From Microbacterium sp. AG238 (lineage in GTDB: Bacteria; Actinomycetota; Actinomycetes; Actinomycetales; Microbacteriaceae): DNA of 64,000 nt. Below the pieces are notes generated by a model. That model was not told the DNA's origin and did no database searches. It saw only the letters and a program-made list of their open reading frames with translations. The stretch covers positions 1,736,001 through 1,800,000 of the forward strand of contig NZ_RAQC01000001.1 in assembly GCF_003610405.1 (NCBI RefSeq), in the 5' to 3' direction. Below, in pieces: positions 25,038-33,523 of the stretch. The position numbers were made by a program, and so were the translations under genes. The stretch's first letter is position 1, and each line of letters begins with the position of its first letter.

Positions 25038-27832
25038 GCATCGCTCGCGCTCCGCGCATCGTCGCCCTGCGCGTGGGGCGGCGGCGGGATCTCTCCGTCG
25101 CCGCCTCACCGCGACCTCCCGTGTCGTGGCTCGTCGAGGCGCCCGCCACGTGGAAGGCGGACCGAGCCGAGCTGCGGCTCGACGGTGCGACGACCGTGAG
25201 CGTGCGTCCCTACGGTGTCCTCGAGGACTGGCCATTCGCTCCGCTCCACGCCGGCTCGTCTCACACGCTCGAGGCCCGCGTCGTCGGCGTCGACGGCACG
25301 GCGAGCGCCTGGTCGGAACCCCGCGAGGTCCGCGCCGCGTTCCCCGCTACGGCGTGGGCCACGCCCTTCCTGTACCTCGCGAACCCCGGGTCTGTCGCCC
25401 AGCCCTTCCTCGCGCGGCGCGAGTTCGCGGTCGCCGAGACGGTCGTCGCCGCCGAGCTGCAGGTGGCGGCGCACGGCGTCTACCGCGCACGGCTGAACGG
25501 CGCCGACGTCGACGACGCCGTGCTGCAGCCCGGCTGGACCGCCTACCAGCACCGGCTCCCCCTGCACCTGACCGATGTCACCCCCTCCCTGCGACCGGGC
25601 GAGATGAACGCTCTCACGCTCGAGGTCGCGGGCGGCTGGTTCACCGAGACGTACGGTTTCGGCGAGACAGCGGAACGCTTCTACGGCGATCAACCCGGCG
25701 TCGGCCCCCTTCTCCGCCTGCGCCACCGCGACGGCCGCATCGAGGAGATCCGCGCCGACGGCCGCTGGCGGCTGTACGGCGACGGCGAGCTCGTCTCGAG
25801 CGGCATCTACGCCGGCGACGAGGTCGACCTCCGCCGGCATCCGCACGGCTGGGATGTCGCGGGGTTCGACGACACCGCCTGGGGGGCTCCGGGCCTGACG
25901 CAGCCCGACCGGCAGCCCGAGGCCATCGACGTCGAGCCGGTGCGGCGCATCCGGTTCCTGCCCGTCGCGACCATGCCCGAGAGCGCTGATCCCGGGCTCG
26001 TCCTGCTCGATTTCGGACAGAACATCGTCGGACGAGTGAGATTCCGGGTCTCCGGGCCGGCCGGCACGCGGATCGTTCTGCGACACGCGGAGGTGCTCGA
26101 CGGCGGGAGGCTGAGCACGAGACCGCTGCGGGCCGCCGCGGCGACCGACACATTCGTGCTCGACGGCACCGATGACAGCGTCTGCGAGCCGCGCTTCACC
26201 TTTCACGGATTCCGCTACGTCGAGGTCAGCGGCTACCCCGGCGAGCTCGATCCCGCGGACTTCAGCGCCGTCGTGCTGCACACCGACATGAAGCGCACCG
26301 GCTGGTTCTCGTGCTCCGACGAGCGCCTCACGCGTCTGCACGAGAACATCGTGCGGAGCTTCACCGGCAACGCCCTCGCACTGCCCACCGACTGCCCGCA
26401 GCGCGACGAGCGGCTCGGGTGGACAGGCGATGCGCAGGTATTCGCCCCGACGGCCGCGTCCCTCTTCGACGCCGACGCATTCTTCTCGTCGTGGCTGATC
26501 GATGTCGCCGCAGAGCAGGGCTGCCGAGGCGGCCGGGTGCCGACGGTGGTTCCGCAGACGCTCGGGCGATTGGGCGAGACGATGGCGGCGGGCTGGGGCG
26601 ACGCCATCACCGTCATCCCGACGGTGATGCACGAGCGTTTCGGCGATACGCGGCTGCTCGAGCAGATGACAGGCCCGATGCGAGCATGGGTCGACGCGGT
26701 GGCGCACGCCGCCGGGCCTGAGCGGCTCTGGGAACGCGGGTTCCAGTACGGCGACTGGCTCGATCCGACCTCCGTCCGACCCGACAAGGCCAAGACCGAT
26801 CCCGGGCTCGTCGCCACGGCCTACTTCGCTCACTCGGCCCGGCTGACCGCGAACGCGCTCGCCCGCTCCGGGGAAGCGCCGGCGGCCGGTCGATACGCCG
26901 CGGTCGCGGACGACGTCCGCGATGCGTTCGCAGCCTCGTACGTCACACCGCGCGGCCGCCTCTCCTCCGACGCCCCGACGGCATACGCCCTCGCGCTCGA
27001 GTTCGATCTGCTCCCGAGCCGATTGCGTTCCGCCGCCGCCGCGCGTCTCGCCTTCCTCCTCCGCGCGGGCGGATACCGCATGGCCACGGGCTTCCTCGGG
27101 ACCCCGCTCGTCCTCGACGCCCTGCTGTCGAACGGGCAGTCGTGGGCTGCCGAACGACTGCTGCTGCAGACGATGTGCCCATCCTGGCTCTATCCGCTCT
27201 CTCAGGGCGCGACGACCGTCTGGGAGCGATGGGATGCCGTACGACCCGACGGGTCGCTGCACCCCTCGGGCATGACCTCGCTCAACCACTACGCGCTCGG
27301 ATCCGTCGGAGATGTCCTGCACCGGCGCCTCGGCGGGCTCGCGTGCGCGGAACCCGGCTGGGCCCGGCTGCGGATCCAGCCGTGGTTCGTGTCGACGCTG
27401 AAGCACGCGGGCGTCACGCACGACACGCCGCGGGGCCGAGCCTCCGTTGCGTGGGAACGGGATGCCGACAGCCGCGAGCGGGTTCGCGTTCGGGCGGACG
27501 TCCCTCACGGGGTGACGGCGCTCGTCGATCTCGGCGACCGCGCACCGTTCGAGGTGGGTGCCGGAACCCACACGTGGGAAGCCGCCGCCGAGGTCCGCGA
27601 CTCGCCCCGGGTCGGCGTCGACTCCGACCTCGCCCTGATCGCGGACACCCCGGATGCCTGCGGCGCGGTGTCCCGCTCGATCGCGGAGCACTCCGCCGAG
27701 ATGGCGGAGGAGTTCGACGCGTACATCCGCTGGGTCCCGGGCAGCCGGTTGCGCGATGAGCTCGCCGCCGTCGCCGCACCGGACGCGGTGGTCACGCGCG
27801 TCGATCGCGCGCTCGGTGCCCTCCCCCGCTGA
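25034..27832 (+). CDS. alpha-L-rhamnosidase (GH78)
   Basis: A 932-residue enzyme that removes terminal alpha-L-rhamnose from pectic side chains or plant glycosides. N-terminal beta domains (including LDFGQNIVGRVRF) precede the (alpha/alpha)6 barrel, where the general acid lies in DCPQRDERLGWTGD (Glu459) and the general base in TTVWERWD (Glu731). No signal peptide is visible, so it is probably cytoplasmic and acts on imported oligosaccharides. The GTG at 25034 overlaps the stop of the secreted hydrolase, giving tight co-expression. The last ~80 residues (after ~850) are an extra helical tail I do not recognise. Confidence 0.93.
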   Translation: MSIARAPRIVALRVGRRRDLSVAASPRPPVSWLVEAPATWKADRAELRLDGATTVSVRPYGVLEDWPFAPLHAGSSHTLEARVVGVDGTASAWSEPREVRAAFPATAWATPFLYLANPGSVAQPFLARREFAVAETVVAAELQVAAHGVYRARLNGADVDDAVLQPGWTAYQHRLPLHLTDVTPSLRPGEMNALTLEVAGGWFTETYGFGETAERFYGDQPGVGPLLRLRHRDGRIEEIRADGRWRLYGDGELVSSGIYAGDEVDLRRHPHGWDVAGFDDTAWGAPGLTQPDRQPEAIDVEPVRRIRFLPVATMPESADPGLVLLDFGQNIVGRVRFRVSGPAGTRIVLRHAEVLDGGRLSTRPLRAAAATDTFVLDGTDDSVCEPRFTFHGFRYVEVSGYPGELDPADFSAVVLHTDMKRTGWFSCSDERLTRLHENIVRSFTGNALALPTDCPQRDERLGWTGDAQVFAPTAASLFDADAFFSSWLIDVAAEQGCRGGRVPTVVPQTLGRLGETMAAGWGDAITVIPTVMHERFGDTRLLEQMTGPMRAWVDAVAHAAGPERLWERGFQYGDWLDPTSVRPDKAKTDPGLVATAYFAHSARLTANALARSGEAPAAGRYAAVADDVRDAFAASYVTPRGRLSSDAPTAYALALEFDLLPSRLRSAAAARLAFLLRAGGYRMATGFLGTPLVLDALLSNGQSWAAERLLLQTMCPSWLYPLSQGATTVWERWDAVRPDGSLHPSGMTSLNHYALGSVGDVLHRRLGGLACAEPGWARLRIQPWFVSTLKHAGVTHDTPRGRASVAWERDADSRERVRVRADVPHGVTALVDLGDRAPFEVGAGTHTWEAAAEVRDSPRVGVDSDLALIADTPDACGAVSRSIAEHSAEMAEEFDAYIRWVPGSRLRDELAAVAAPDAVVTRVDRALGALPR

Positions 27833-27948
27833 GTCTCGGCATCCGCCCCGTTCCCGTTCCCGGTGTCAAGACCCTGGCCCGCGGGCGGGTGGGCTCTACG
27901 GTGGAGCCTGGCCGCTCCGACCCGGGGACGCGGCCGCAGGGAGACGAC

Positions 27949-29346
27949 ATGGCGACGAACGAACCTCCGCCCACGGAGGCGATGCTCGACGGCCGGTACC
28001 GACTGGGCGAATGCGTGGGCCAGGGCGGGATGGCCCGGGTCTATCGCGCCGAAGACGAGTTGCTCGGGCGCACCGTGGCGATCAAACTCCTGCGCCCCGA
28101 GATGGAAGGCGCGACGACATCCGCACGCGCGCGCAGCGAGATGACCGTGCTCGCGTCGCTGAACCATCCTGCCCTCGTCACGCTCTACGACGCTCAGCTG
28201 GCGCCGGGCCGCGCGGAGTATCTGGTCATGGAGTTCGTCGACGGCCCGACCCTCGCGGCACGCATCGCCGAGGGTCCGCTGCCCGCCGAGCAGGCGGCCG
28301 TCCTCGTCTCCGATCTCGCCGAGGCTCTCCACGTCGTTCACGACGCCGGCATCGTGCACCGCGACATCAAGCCCTCCAACGTCCTCCTGGCGCCGGTGCC
28401 TCCGCTCGGCAACCGGTCGGGAGCGAAGCTCGCCGATTTCGGGATCTCGGTGCTGGTGGATGCCGCCCGGGTCACGCAGCCGGGAACGGTCATCGGAACA
28501 GCCGCGTACCTCTCACCCGAACAGCTCACCGGGGCGCCGCCTGCTCCACCGGCCGACATCTACGCGCTCGGCCTGGTCGCTCTCGAGGTCCTCACCGGCC
28601 AGCGCGGCTTCCCTCGCGCCGAGGGGGTCGGCGAGGCGCTCGCACGGCTCACCCTCGCACCCGACATCCCCGACTCGCTCGACCCCGCGTGGGCGTCTCT
28701 GCTGGGCCGCATGACGGCCAGGCGCCCCGAAGACCGGCCGAGCGCGGTCGAGGTGTTCGCCGCGGCATCCGATCTGGCACGCCGACCGGCGACACCCACG
28801 CTTCCCGCTGTGCCTGCAGCGGTCGCGGCGGCCGTACCCTCCGTGACCACACTCACCACCGAAGCGATCCCCCCGACGGCGACCAGGATCCTTCCTGCGG
28901 CGGCCGCGGGGGTCTCGCGGGAGACGACCGGGCGCCGTCAGCGCTCGCGTGCGCGCATCGGACTCGTCGGCGGCCTGACAGCCGCGGCGCTCGCAGCCAC
29001 CGCGCTCGGCGGGATGTGGCTCGGCGCCGCGACCGGAGAGAACGCACCGGCCACACCCGCCGACACCGAGCAGTCGGCGGCTCCCGAGCCGGCTCCCACC
29101 GAGGCGTCCGAGCCCGCGACCATCGTGAACGACCAATCCGACCAGCCCGAGCAGACGGAACAGCCCGTTCAGCAACCTGCCGGGCCCGCCGAGAACACGA
29201 CCGAGCGGAAGGGGCCGGGGGAAGACCGCAAGGCGGCCGACGACGCGGCGAAGCAGGCGGAGCAGGAGGCGAAGAAGCGAGCCGACGAACAGCGGAAGGC
29301 CGAGGAGCGAGACAGCCGACGAGACGAGGACAAGCCCGGGGGCTGA
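27949..29346 (+). CDS. transmembrane Ser/Thr protein kinase (PknB-like) with charged extracellular tail
   Basis: A 465-residue receptor-type kinase. The kinase domain (~16-275) shows GQGGMARV, the ATP-binding Lys46, HRDIKPSN (Asp139), ADFGIS (Asp163) and an SPEQ in place of APE. A juxtamembrane Thr/Pro-rich linker leads to one transmembrane helix (~337-360). The outer ~105 residues are Glu/Pro-rich, then Lys/Glu/Ala-rich and likely coiled-coil (AADDAAKQAEQEAKKRADE), with no PASTA repeats. The ATG at 27949 has AGGGAG upstream. It converges with a second kinase, whose stop is only 10 bases away. Confidence 0.93.
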   Translation: MATNEPPPTEAMLDGRYRLGECVGQGGMARVYRAEDELLGRTVAIKLLRPEMEGATTSARARSEMTVLASLNHPALVTLYDAQLAPGRAEYLVMEFVDGPTLAARIAEGPLPAEQAAVLVSDLAEALHVVHDAGIVHRDIKPSNVLLAPVPPLGNRSGAKLADFGISVLVDAARVTQPGTVIGTAAYLSPEQLTGAPPAPPADIYALGLVALEVLTGQRGFPRAEGVGEALARLTLAPDIPDSLDPAWASLLGRMTARRPEDRPSAVEVFAAASDLARRPATPTLPAVPAAVAAAVPSVTTLTTEAIPPTATRILPAAAAGVSRETTGRRQRSRARIGLVGGLTAAALAATALGGMWLGAATGENAPATPADTEQSAAPEPAPTEASEPATIVNDQSDQPEQTEQPVQQPAGPAENTTERKGPGEDRKAADDAAKQAEQEAKKRADEQRKAEERDSRRDEDKPGG

Positions 29347-29356
29347 CGTCCAGGCG

Positions 29357-31021
29357 TCAGGGCGTGCAGCCGCGAACCGCGTCCCCCGCGCCGCCGTTCG
29401 AACGCACGAGCTGGACCTCGATGCACGTCCGACCCGAGGGGTCGGCGGGCACGGTGACGGTCTCGTCCTCGACACGCTGCGGTGCACTGGTTCCCTCGAG
29501 GGTGACGGGATACCAGAGGTACGAATCGCCCTCGACCGGATTCGGATTCGTCCACGTGAACGTCACCTCGGTGCCCGCCGGCGCACCCGCGAGGTCACCG
29601 ACGCGCGGGACGAAACCGGCGAGCGGGTCCTGCGGGGCGCTGGAGGGGGATCCGCTCGCCTGGGGTTCGGCGGGCGTGGTCGGCTGGAGCATGCTCGCCA
29701 CCACCACGACGGCCACGACGAGCGCTGCGGCGACCCCGCCCAGGGTGATCCACAGCCACGGACGCGAGCGGCCGGACGCAGCGGGCGCGGGCGTACCGGC
29801 ATCGGAGTGCTCGACGTCGTGAACGGCGTCCGAGTGGGACACGGCTGCGGCCGCATCCGCCGCGGCCGCGCCTCGCTGCACCGTCTGGTCCGCGATCGGC
29901 TCGACCGTGCGGGGGCGGCGGACCGTGGCCTCCTGCCCGGCGCGGGCCGACGGACGCAGCACGGTCTCGTCGGGGGCCGCCGGTGCGAACGGCGTGCCCG
30001 GGGCACCCGGCGCGAAGGGCGACGACGCATCCGGGCCGCCCTTGCGGCGCGTCGACCCCGCGGGCGGGGCGGTCGTCGGTTCGATGCTCACGATGCCCCG
30101 GACGCGGGTCAACTCGCCGTCGGCGTCGTCTTCCTGCTCGGCGTCGGGCGAATCGTCGAGGATGTCGATCGGAGTGACCGAATGGGCGAGCTCGATCTGA
30201 ACGCGCTGCAGGGCGCGGGCGAATGCCACGGCACTGTCGAAGCGTGCTCCGGGGCTCTTCGCCATGGCACGCGCGAGAGCCTGCTGCAGCGACGGCGGGA
30301 CATCGGCGCGGTCGAGAGGCTGGAGAGGTGCGGTCTCGATGCGCTGGATGAGGTCGGCGGCGCTGTTGCGGCCACCCGGCTGCTCGAAAGGCGAACGGCC
30401 CGCGAGCAACGTGTAGATCGTGGCACCGAGGGCGTAGACGTCCGAGCGCACACCCGAATCGGGTCCCTCACCGAACGCCTCGGGCGGCGACCAGGGAATC
30501 GACATACCGGCGGTCTCGTCAGCGCCATCAGTCGTCGTGGCGATGCCGAAATCGGTCAGCGCGGGCCGGTTGTACTCGGTCACGAGGATGTTGGCCGGCT
30601 TGATGTCGCGATGCAGGATGCCGGCACGGTGAGCGGTCTCGACGGCCGCCGCGACCTGGATGCCGACGCGCAGCGCCTCCGCGACCGAGAACGCCGCGGC
30701 GCGATAGCGCACCTGGAGGTTCGGCCGCGGGCAGTTCTCCATCACCAGGTAGGGCCGCTGGTCGTCGGCGAGACCGGCCTGGTAGATCGTCACGATCGCG
30801 GGGTGGGTCGAGAGCATCGCCATGACGTTCGCCTCGGCCGTGAACTGCTCGACCGACCCGCCCGCCATCCGCTCGGGCAGCAGCACCTTGACCGCGACCT
30901 TGCGTCGAGGCAGATGCTGCTCGTACAGGTAGACGTCGGCGAAGCCGCCGGACCCCAGCAGCTCGAGGTAGGTGAAGCCGGGCAGCTCGGGCGGCGGCGC
31001 CGGGGGCCGCTTCGCGCTCAC
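29357..31021 (-). CDS. transmembrane Ser/Thr protein kinase, last gene of the MoxR/DUF58/FHA/PP2C operon
   Basis: A 554-residue kinase. The N-terminal domain (~15-275) carries GSGGFADV, Lys45, HRDIKPAN (Asp139), TDFGIA (Asp157) and SPPE. A long Ala/Pro/Thr-rich linker with several Thr followed by Val (ETVLRP, QTVQRG, EATVRR) offers likely autophosphorylation sites for FHA recognition. One transmembrane helix (~422-445) leads to a ~105-residue outer domain with two Cys (~533 and 552) that may form a disulphide. The GTG start overlaps the stop of the FHA gene (GTGA). Confidence 0.93.
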   Translation of the reverse strand: MSAKRPPAPPPELPGFTYLELLGSGGFADVYLYEQHLPRRKVAVKVLLPERMAGGSVEQFTAEANVMAMLSTHPAIVTIYQAGLADDQRPYLVMENCPRPNLQVRYRAAAFSVAEALRVGIQVAAAVETAHRAGILHRDIKPANILVTEYNRPALTDFGIATTTDGADETAGMSIPWSPPEAFGEGPDSGVRSDVYALGATIYTLLAGRSPFEQPGGRNSAADLIQRIETAPLQPLDRADVPPSLQQALARAMAKSPGARFDSAVAFARALQRVQIELAHSVTPIDILDDSPDAEQEDDADGELTRVRGIVSIEPTTAPPAGSTRRKGGPDASSPFAPGAPGTPFAPAAPDETVLRPSARAGQEATVRRPRTVEPIADQTVQRGAAAADAAAAVSHSDAVHDVEHSDAGTPAPAASGRSRPWLWITLGGVAAALVVAVVVVASMLQPTTPAEPQASGSPSSAPQDPLAGFVPRVGDLAGAPAGTEVTFTWTNPNPVEGDSYLWYPVTLEGTSAPQRVEDETVTVPADPSGRTCIEVQLVRSNGGAGDAVRGCTP

Positions 31022-32319
31022 GGCAGATCCTCGAACGCCAGCGTGACACCGTCGCCGATGTCGAGCACGTCGCCCGAGACGACCATCGTCGGCTCGTTCG
31101 GGTGCAACCGCACCGGATCGTTGCCGCCGCGCAGCAGCACCGAGCCGTTCGTCGTATCGAGGTCGACGACGAGGACGTGCTCGCCCTCGGCGCGGATCTC
31201 GACGTGGTTGCGCGAGATGTCCTGCTCGGGGCTCTCGACCGCGACGAGCGTGGGCAGCGTGTCACCGCTCGATCGCGATGATCGGGGGCGCCGTCCGACG
31301 ATGACGGTGTTGTCGAGCTCGACGATCTGCCCGTCCGAGACGCGAATCCGTCCGCGTGCGAGGCGCCGAGCGGGCACGATCTCCGTCGACTCGTAGACGG
31401 CCGGCTCGCCGCGACGTGCACTGCGGATGTCGGCGACCGCGATCGTCTCGCCGTCGTGATCGCCCGCCGGTGCCGGCGGGGCCGAGACGACGGTGGCGTC
31501 GTCGTCGGGGGTGGCGGTCGCGGCTGGGTCGAGCTGCTCGGCGGGAAGGGTCGGCCGCACGACCGTCTCGCCCCAGATCATCGCGTGCTCATCGGCAGCC
31601 GCGGTGTCGCCGAGCGGAACGAACGTCTGCGCGCCGGGCGACTCGTCGAACGAGATGTCGTTCTCGCCCAGCACCGGTGCGGCGGCGGGCTCGGGTGCGG
31701 CGGCGGGCTCGGGCGTCGCAGCGGGTTCGGGTACGGCGGGCGGCTCGGGTGCGGGCGCGGGGTCGGGCGTGGCAGTCTCCGCCGGCGCGGGCTTCGCGGG
31801 CGCGGGAGCCGCTGGCGCGGGAGCCGCAGCGACGAAGGGGCTCGCGGGACGGGCGCCCGGTCGGGCACCCGTCAGGTCGACGGTGACGGAGTCTGCCGCG
31901 ACGACACCCTCGACGAAGGGCAGCGACGAGGTCTCGTCCGCCGCATCGACGAAGAGCGCCGACGCGCGATGCACGCCCGGGATATGACGCTCGACCCAGG
32001 TCGAGACGCCCTGGCCCGAGACCGAGAGCGGACCGGAATCGGTCTCGACGACCAACTCGACCGGTCCACGCACCGCGACGCGCAGCCCGTCGCCTTCGAC
32101 GATCGCCAGGATGAAGTCGGGGATGGCCGCGAGCGACGTGCCGAACGCGCCCGTGAGCGCCTCGATGACCGCACCGATGCCCCGCTCCTCCAAGCGCCGC
32201 CAGACGGCCTCGACCGTCGGGATCGACACGTTCGCCGGCAGCGCGACGGCCGCGGCGGGCGCCAGGGCGACGCGCCAGTGCTCCGCGCCTACCGCCGGCA
32301 CATAGCGGACCTCGACCAT
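31018..32319 (-). CDS. FHA-domain protein with conserved N-terminal domain and Ala/Pro linker
   Basis: A 433-residue cytoplasmic protein. The C-terminal ~110 residues form an FHA phosphothreonine-binding domain: VGRRP, the phosphopeptide-binding ISRNH with its Ser, and DLDTTNG. The N-terminal ~155 residues form a separate folded domain I do not recognise. Between them is a long Ala/Pro/Glu linker with an ETVVRP and an ATVVSAPP stretch. Thr in such ETVVRP sites is the classic target of PknB/PknG-type kinases, so it may be a switch protein that binds its own phosphosite. Its ATG overlaps the phosphatase stop by one base. Confidence 0.85.
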   Translation of the reverse strand: MVEVRYVPAVGAEHWRVALAPAAAVALPANVSIPTVEAVWRRLEERGIGAVIEALTGAFGTSLAAIPDFILAIVEGDGLRVAVRGPVELVVETDSGPLSVSGQGVSTWVERHIPGVHRASALFVDAADETSSLPFVEGVVAADSVTVDLTGARPGARPASPFVAAAPAPAAPAPAKPAPAETATPDPAPAPEPPAVPEPAATPEPAAAPEPAAAPVLGENDISFDESPGAQTFVPLGDTAAADEHAMIWGETVVRPTLPAEQLDPAATATPDDDATVVSAPPAPAGDHDGETIAVADIRSARRGEPAVYESTEIVPARRLARGRIRVSDGQIVELDNTVIVGRRPRSSRSSGDTLPTLVAVESPEQDISRNHVEIRAEGEHVLVVDLDTTNGSVLLRGGNDPVRLHPNEPTMVVSGDVLDIGDGVTLAFEDLP

Positions 32320-33143
32320 CAGGTGCTCCCCCCTGCGGCCGCTGCGCGCGGCCGGGTGTCTATGTCTGCGTCATCCGATTGCACGGACGGCACGGTGTCG
32401 TACACGTCGTCACCGCCGTCCCCGAGCGCATCGACGACGATGACCGTGACGTTGTCACGTCCACCGTGCAGCAGTGCTTCATGCACGAGCCGCTGCGCGG
32501 CATCCTGCGGCTCGGTCTCCTCGTCGAGGATACGGGCGATCCGCTCGTCGTCGAGCTCGGTCGACAGTCCGTCCGAACAGACCAGGATGCGGTCGCCGCT
32601 CTCGGCGGGCAGCATCCAGAAGTCCGCCTGGCCGACGCTGCCGGCTCCGAGGGCACGGGTGATCTCGTTGCGCCGCGAGTGGCGGGCGGCGGTCTCGGCG
32701 TCCATCTGTCCGGAGTCGACGAGCTCTTGCACGACGGAGTGGTCGACGCTGATCTGCTCTAGACGGCCACGGGCCCAGCGGTACGTGCGCGAATCGCCGA
32801 TGTTCAGGGCCAGCCAATAGCCGGCGTCTCCCACGCGGGTCAGCACGACTCCGGTGAGCGTCGTGCCCGCGGCGCGCTGGCCCGTGGCAAGGGCGTCGAT
32901 GTTCGAGCGCGCTCGCTCGATCGCGGCCCGCACATCCTGGTTCGTCACCCGGGCGATGCCGACCAGCGGCTGGAACTCGGCGACCGCGGCGGCGCTCGCG
33001 CGGGCCCCTGCCTCGTGTCCGCCCATCCCGTCCGCCACGACGAACACAGGCGCGTCCGCGAGGTAGGAGTCTTCGTTCGCCCGGCCGCGCAAGCCGGCGT
33101 GCGTCGCCGCCCCATGCCCGACCCGCACCGACATCGGTGTCAC
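32319..33143 (-). CDS. PP2C-family Ser/Thr protein phosphatase
   Basis: A 274-residue metal-dependent phosphatase, presumed to reverse the action of the operon's kinase. All PP2C motifs are in order: RGRANEDSY, VADGMGGHEAG (metal Asp and Gly), GTTLTGVVL, NIGDSRTY, DHSVVQEL, CSDGLS and GGRDNVTVIVV. There is no transmembrane helix, unlike mycobacterial PstP. The GTG at 33143 is chosen because it overlaps the FHA stop (GTGA); an ATG three codons in is the alternative. Confidence 0.92.
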   Translation of the reverse strand: MTPMSVRVGHGAATHAGLRGRANEDSYLADAPVFVVADGMGGHEAGARASAAAVAEFQPLVGIARVTNQDVRAAIERARSNIDALATGQRAAGTTLTGVVLTRVGDAGYWLALNIGDSRTYRWARGRLEQISVDHSVVQELVDSGQMDAETAARHSRRNEITRALGAGSVGQADFWMLPAESGDRILVCSDGLSTELDDERIARILDEETEPQDAAQRLVHEALLHGGRDNVTVIVVDALGDGGDDVYDTVPSVQSDDADIDTRPRAAAAGGST

Positions 33144-33523
33144 CGCACGACCTCGATGACGAGCCACCGATCGCCGAGGTCGAGCCGGTCGCCACTGCGG
33201 AGCACGGTCTGCATGCCCGGCACGACGGGAACACCGTCGCTCCCACGCGTCACGACGACGCCGTTCGTCGATGCACGATCGACGACCGCGAGGCCGACGG
33301 GATCGAGCGGAACGAGCTCGAAGTGCGTTCGCGACAGCGTCAGCGTCTCGTCGCGCAGCACGATCGCATCGGCACCGCTGGTGCGATGAGGGTCGCGCCC
33401 GAAGACGGTACGACCGTAGACGGCCGTGCGGGTGCCGTCATCCCACATCAGCAGCGCACGGGCGCCGCTACGGATGTCGGGAACGCCCGTGAGCGGTTCC
33501 GTGTCGAAGATCATCGCGCTCAT
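33140..33523 (-). CDS. small FHA-domain protein
   Basis: A 127-residue protein that is almost only an FHA domain. FGRDPH, LSRTHFEL and DRASTNG mark the phosphothreonine-binding loops. It would bind a phosphorylated partner, for example the kinase linker or the ETVVRP site of the larger FHA protein. Its ATG overlaps the stop of the transglutaminase-like gene (ATGA), and its own stop overlaps the phosphatase start. Confidence 0.9.
   Translation of the reverse strand: MSAMIFDTEPLTGVPDIRSGARALLMWDDGTRTAVYGRTVFGRDPHRTSGADAIVLRDETLTLSRTHFELVPLDPVGLAVVDRASTNGVVVTRGSDGVPVVPGMQTVLRSGDRLDLGDRWLVIEVVR

Noticed and set aside
27864..27902. GTCAAG ... TACGGT as a promoter of the plus-strand kinase
   Set aside because: The spacing between the boxes is about 27 bases, too long for a normal -35/-10 pair.
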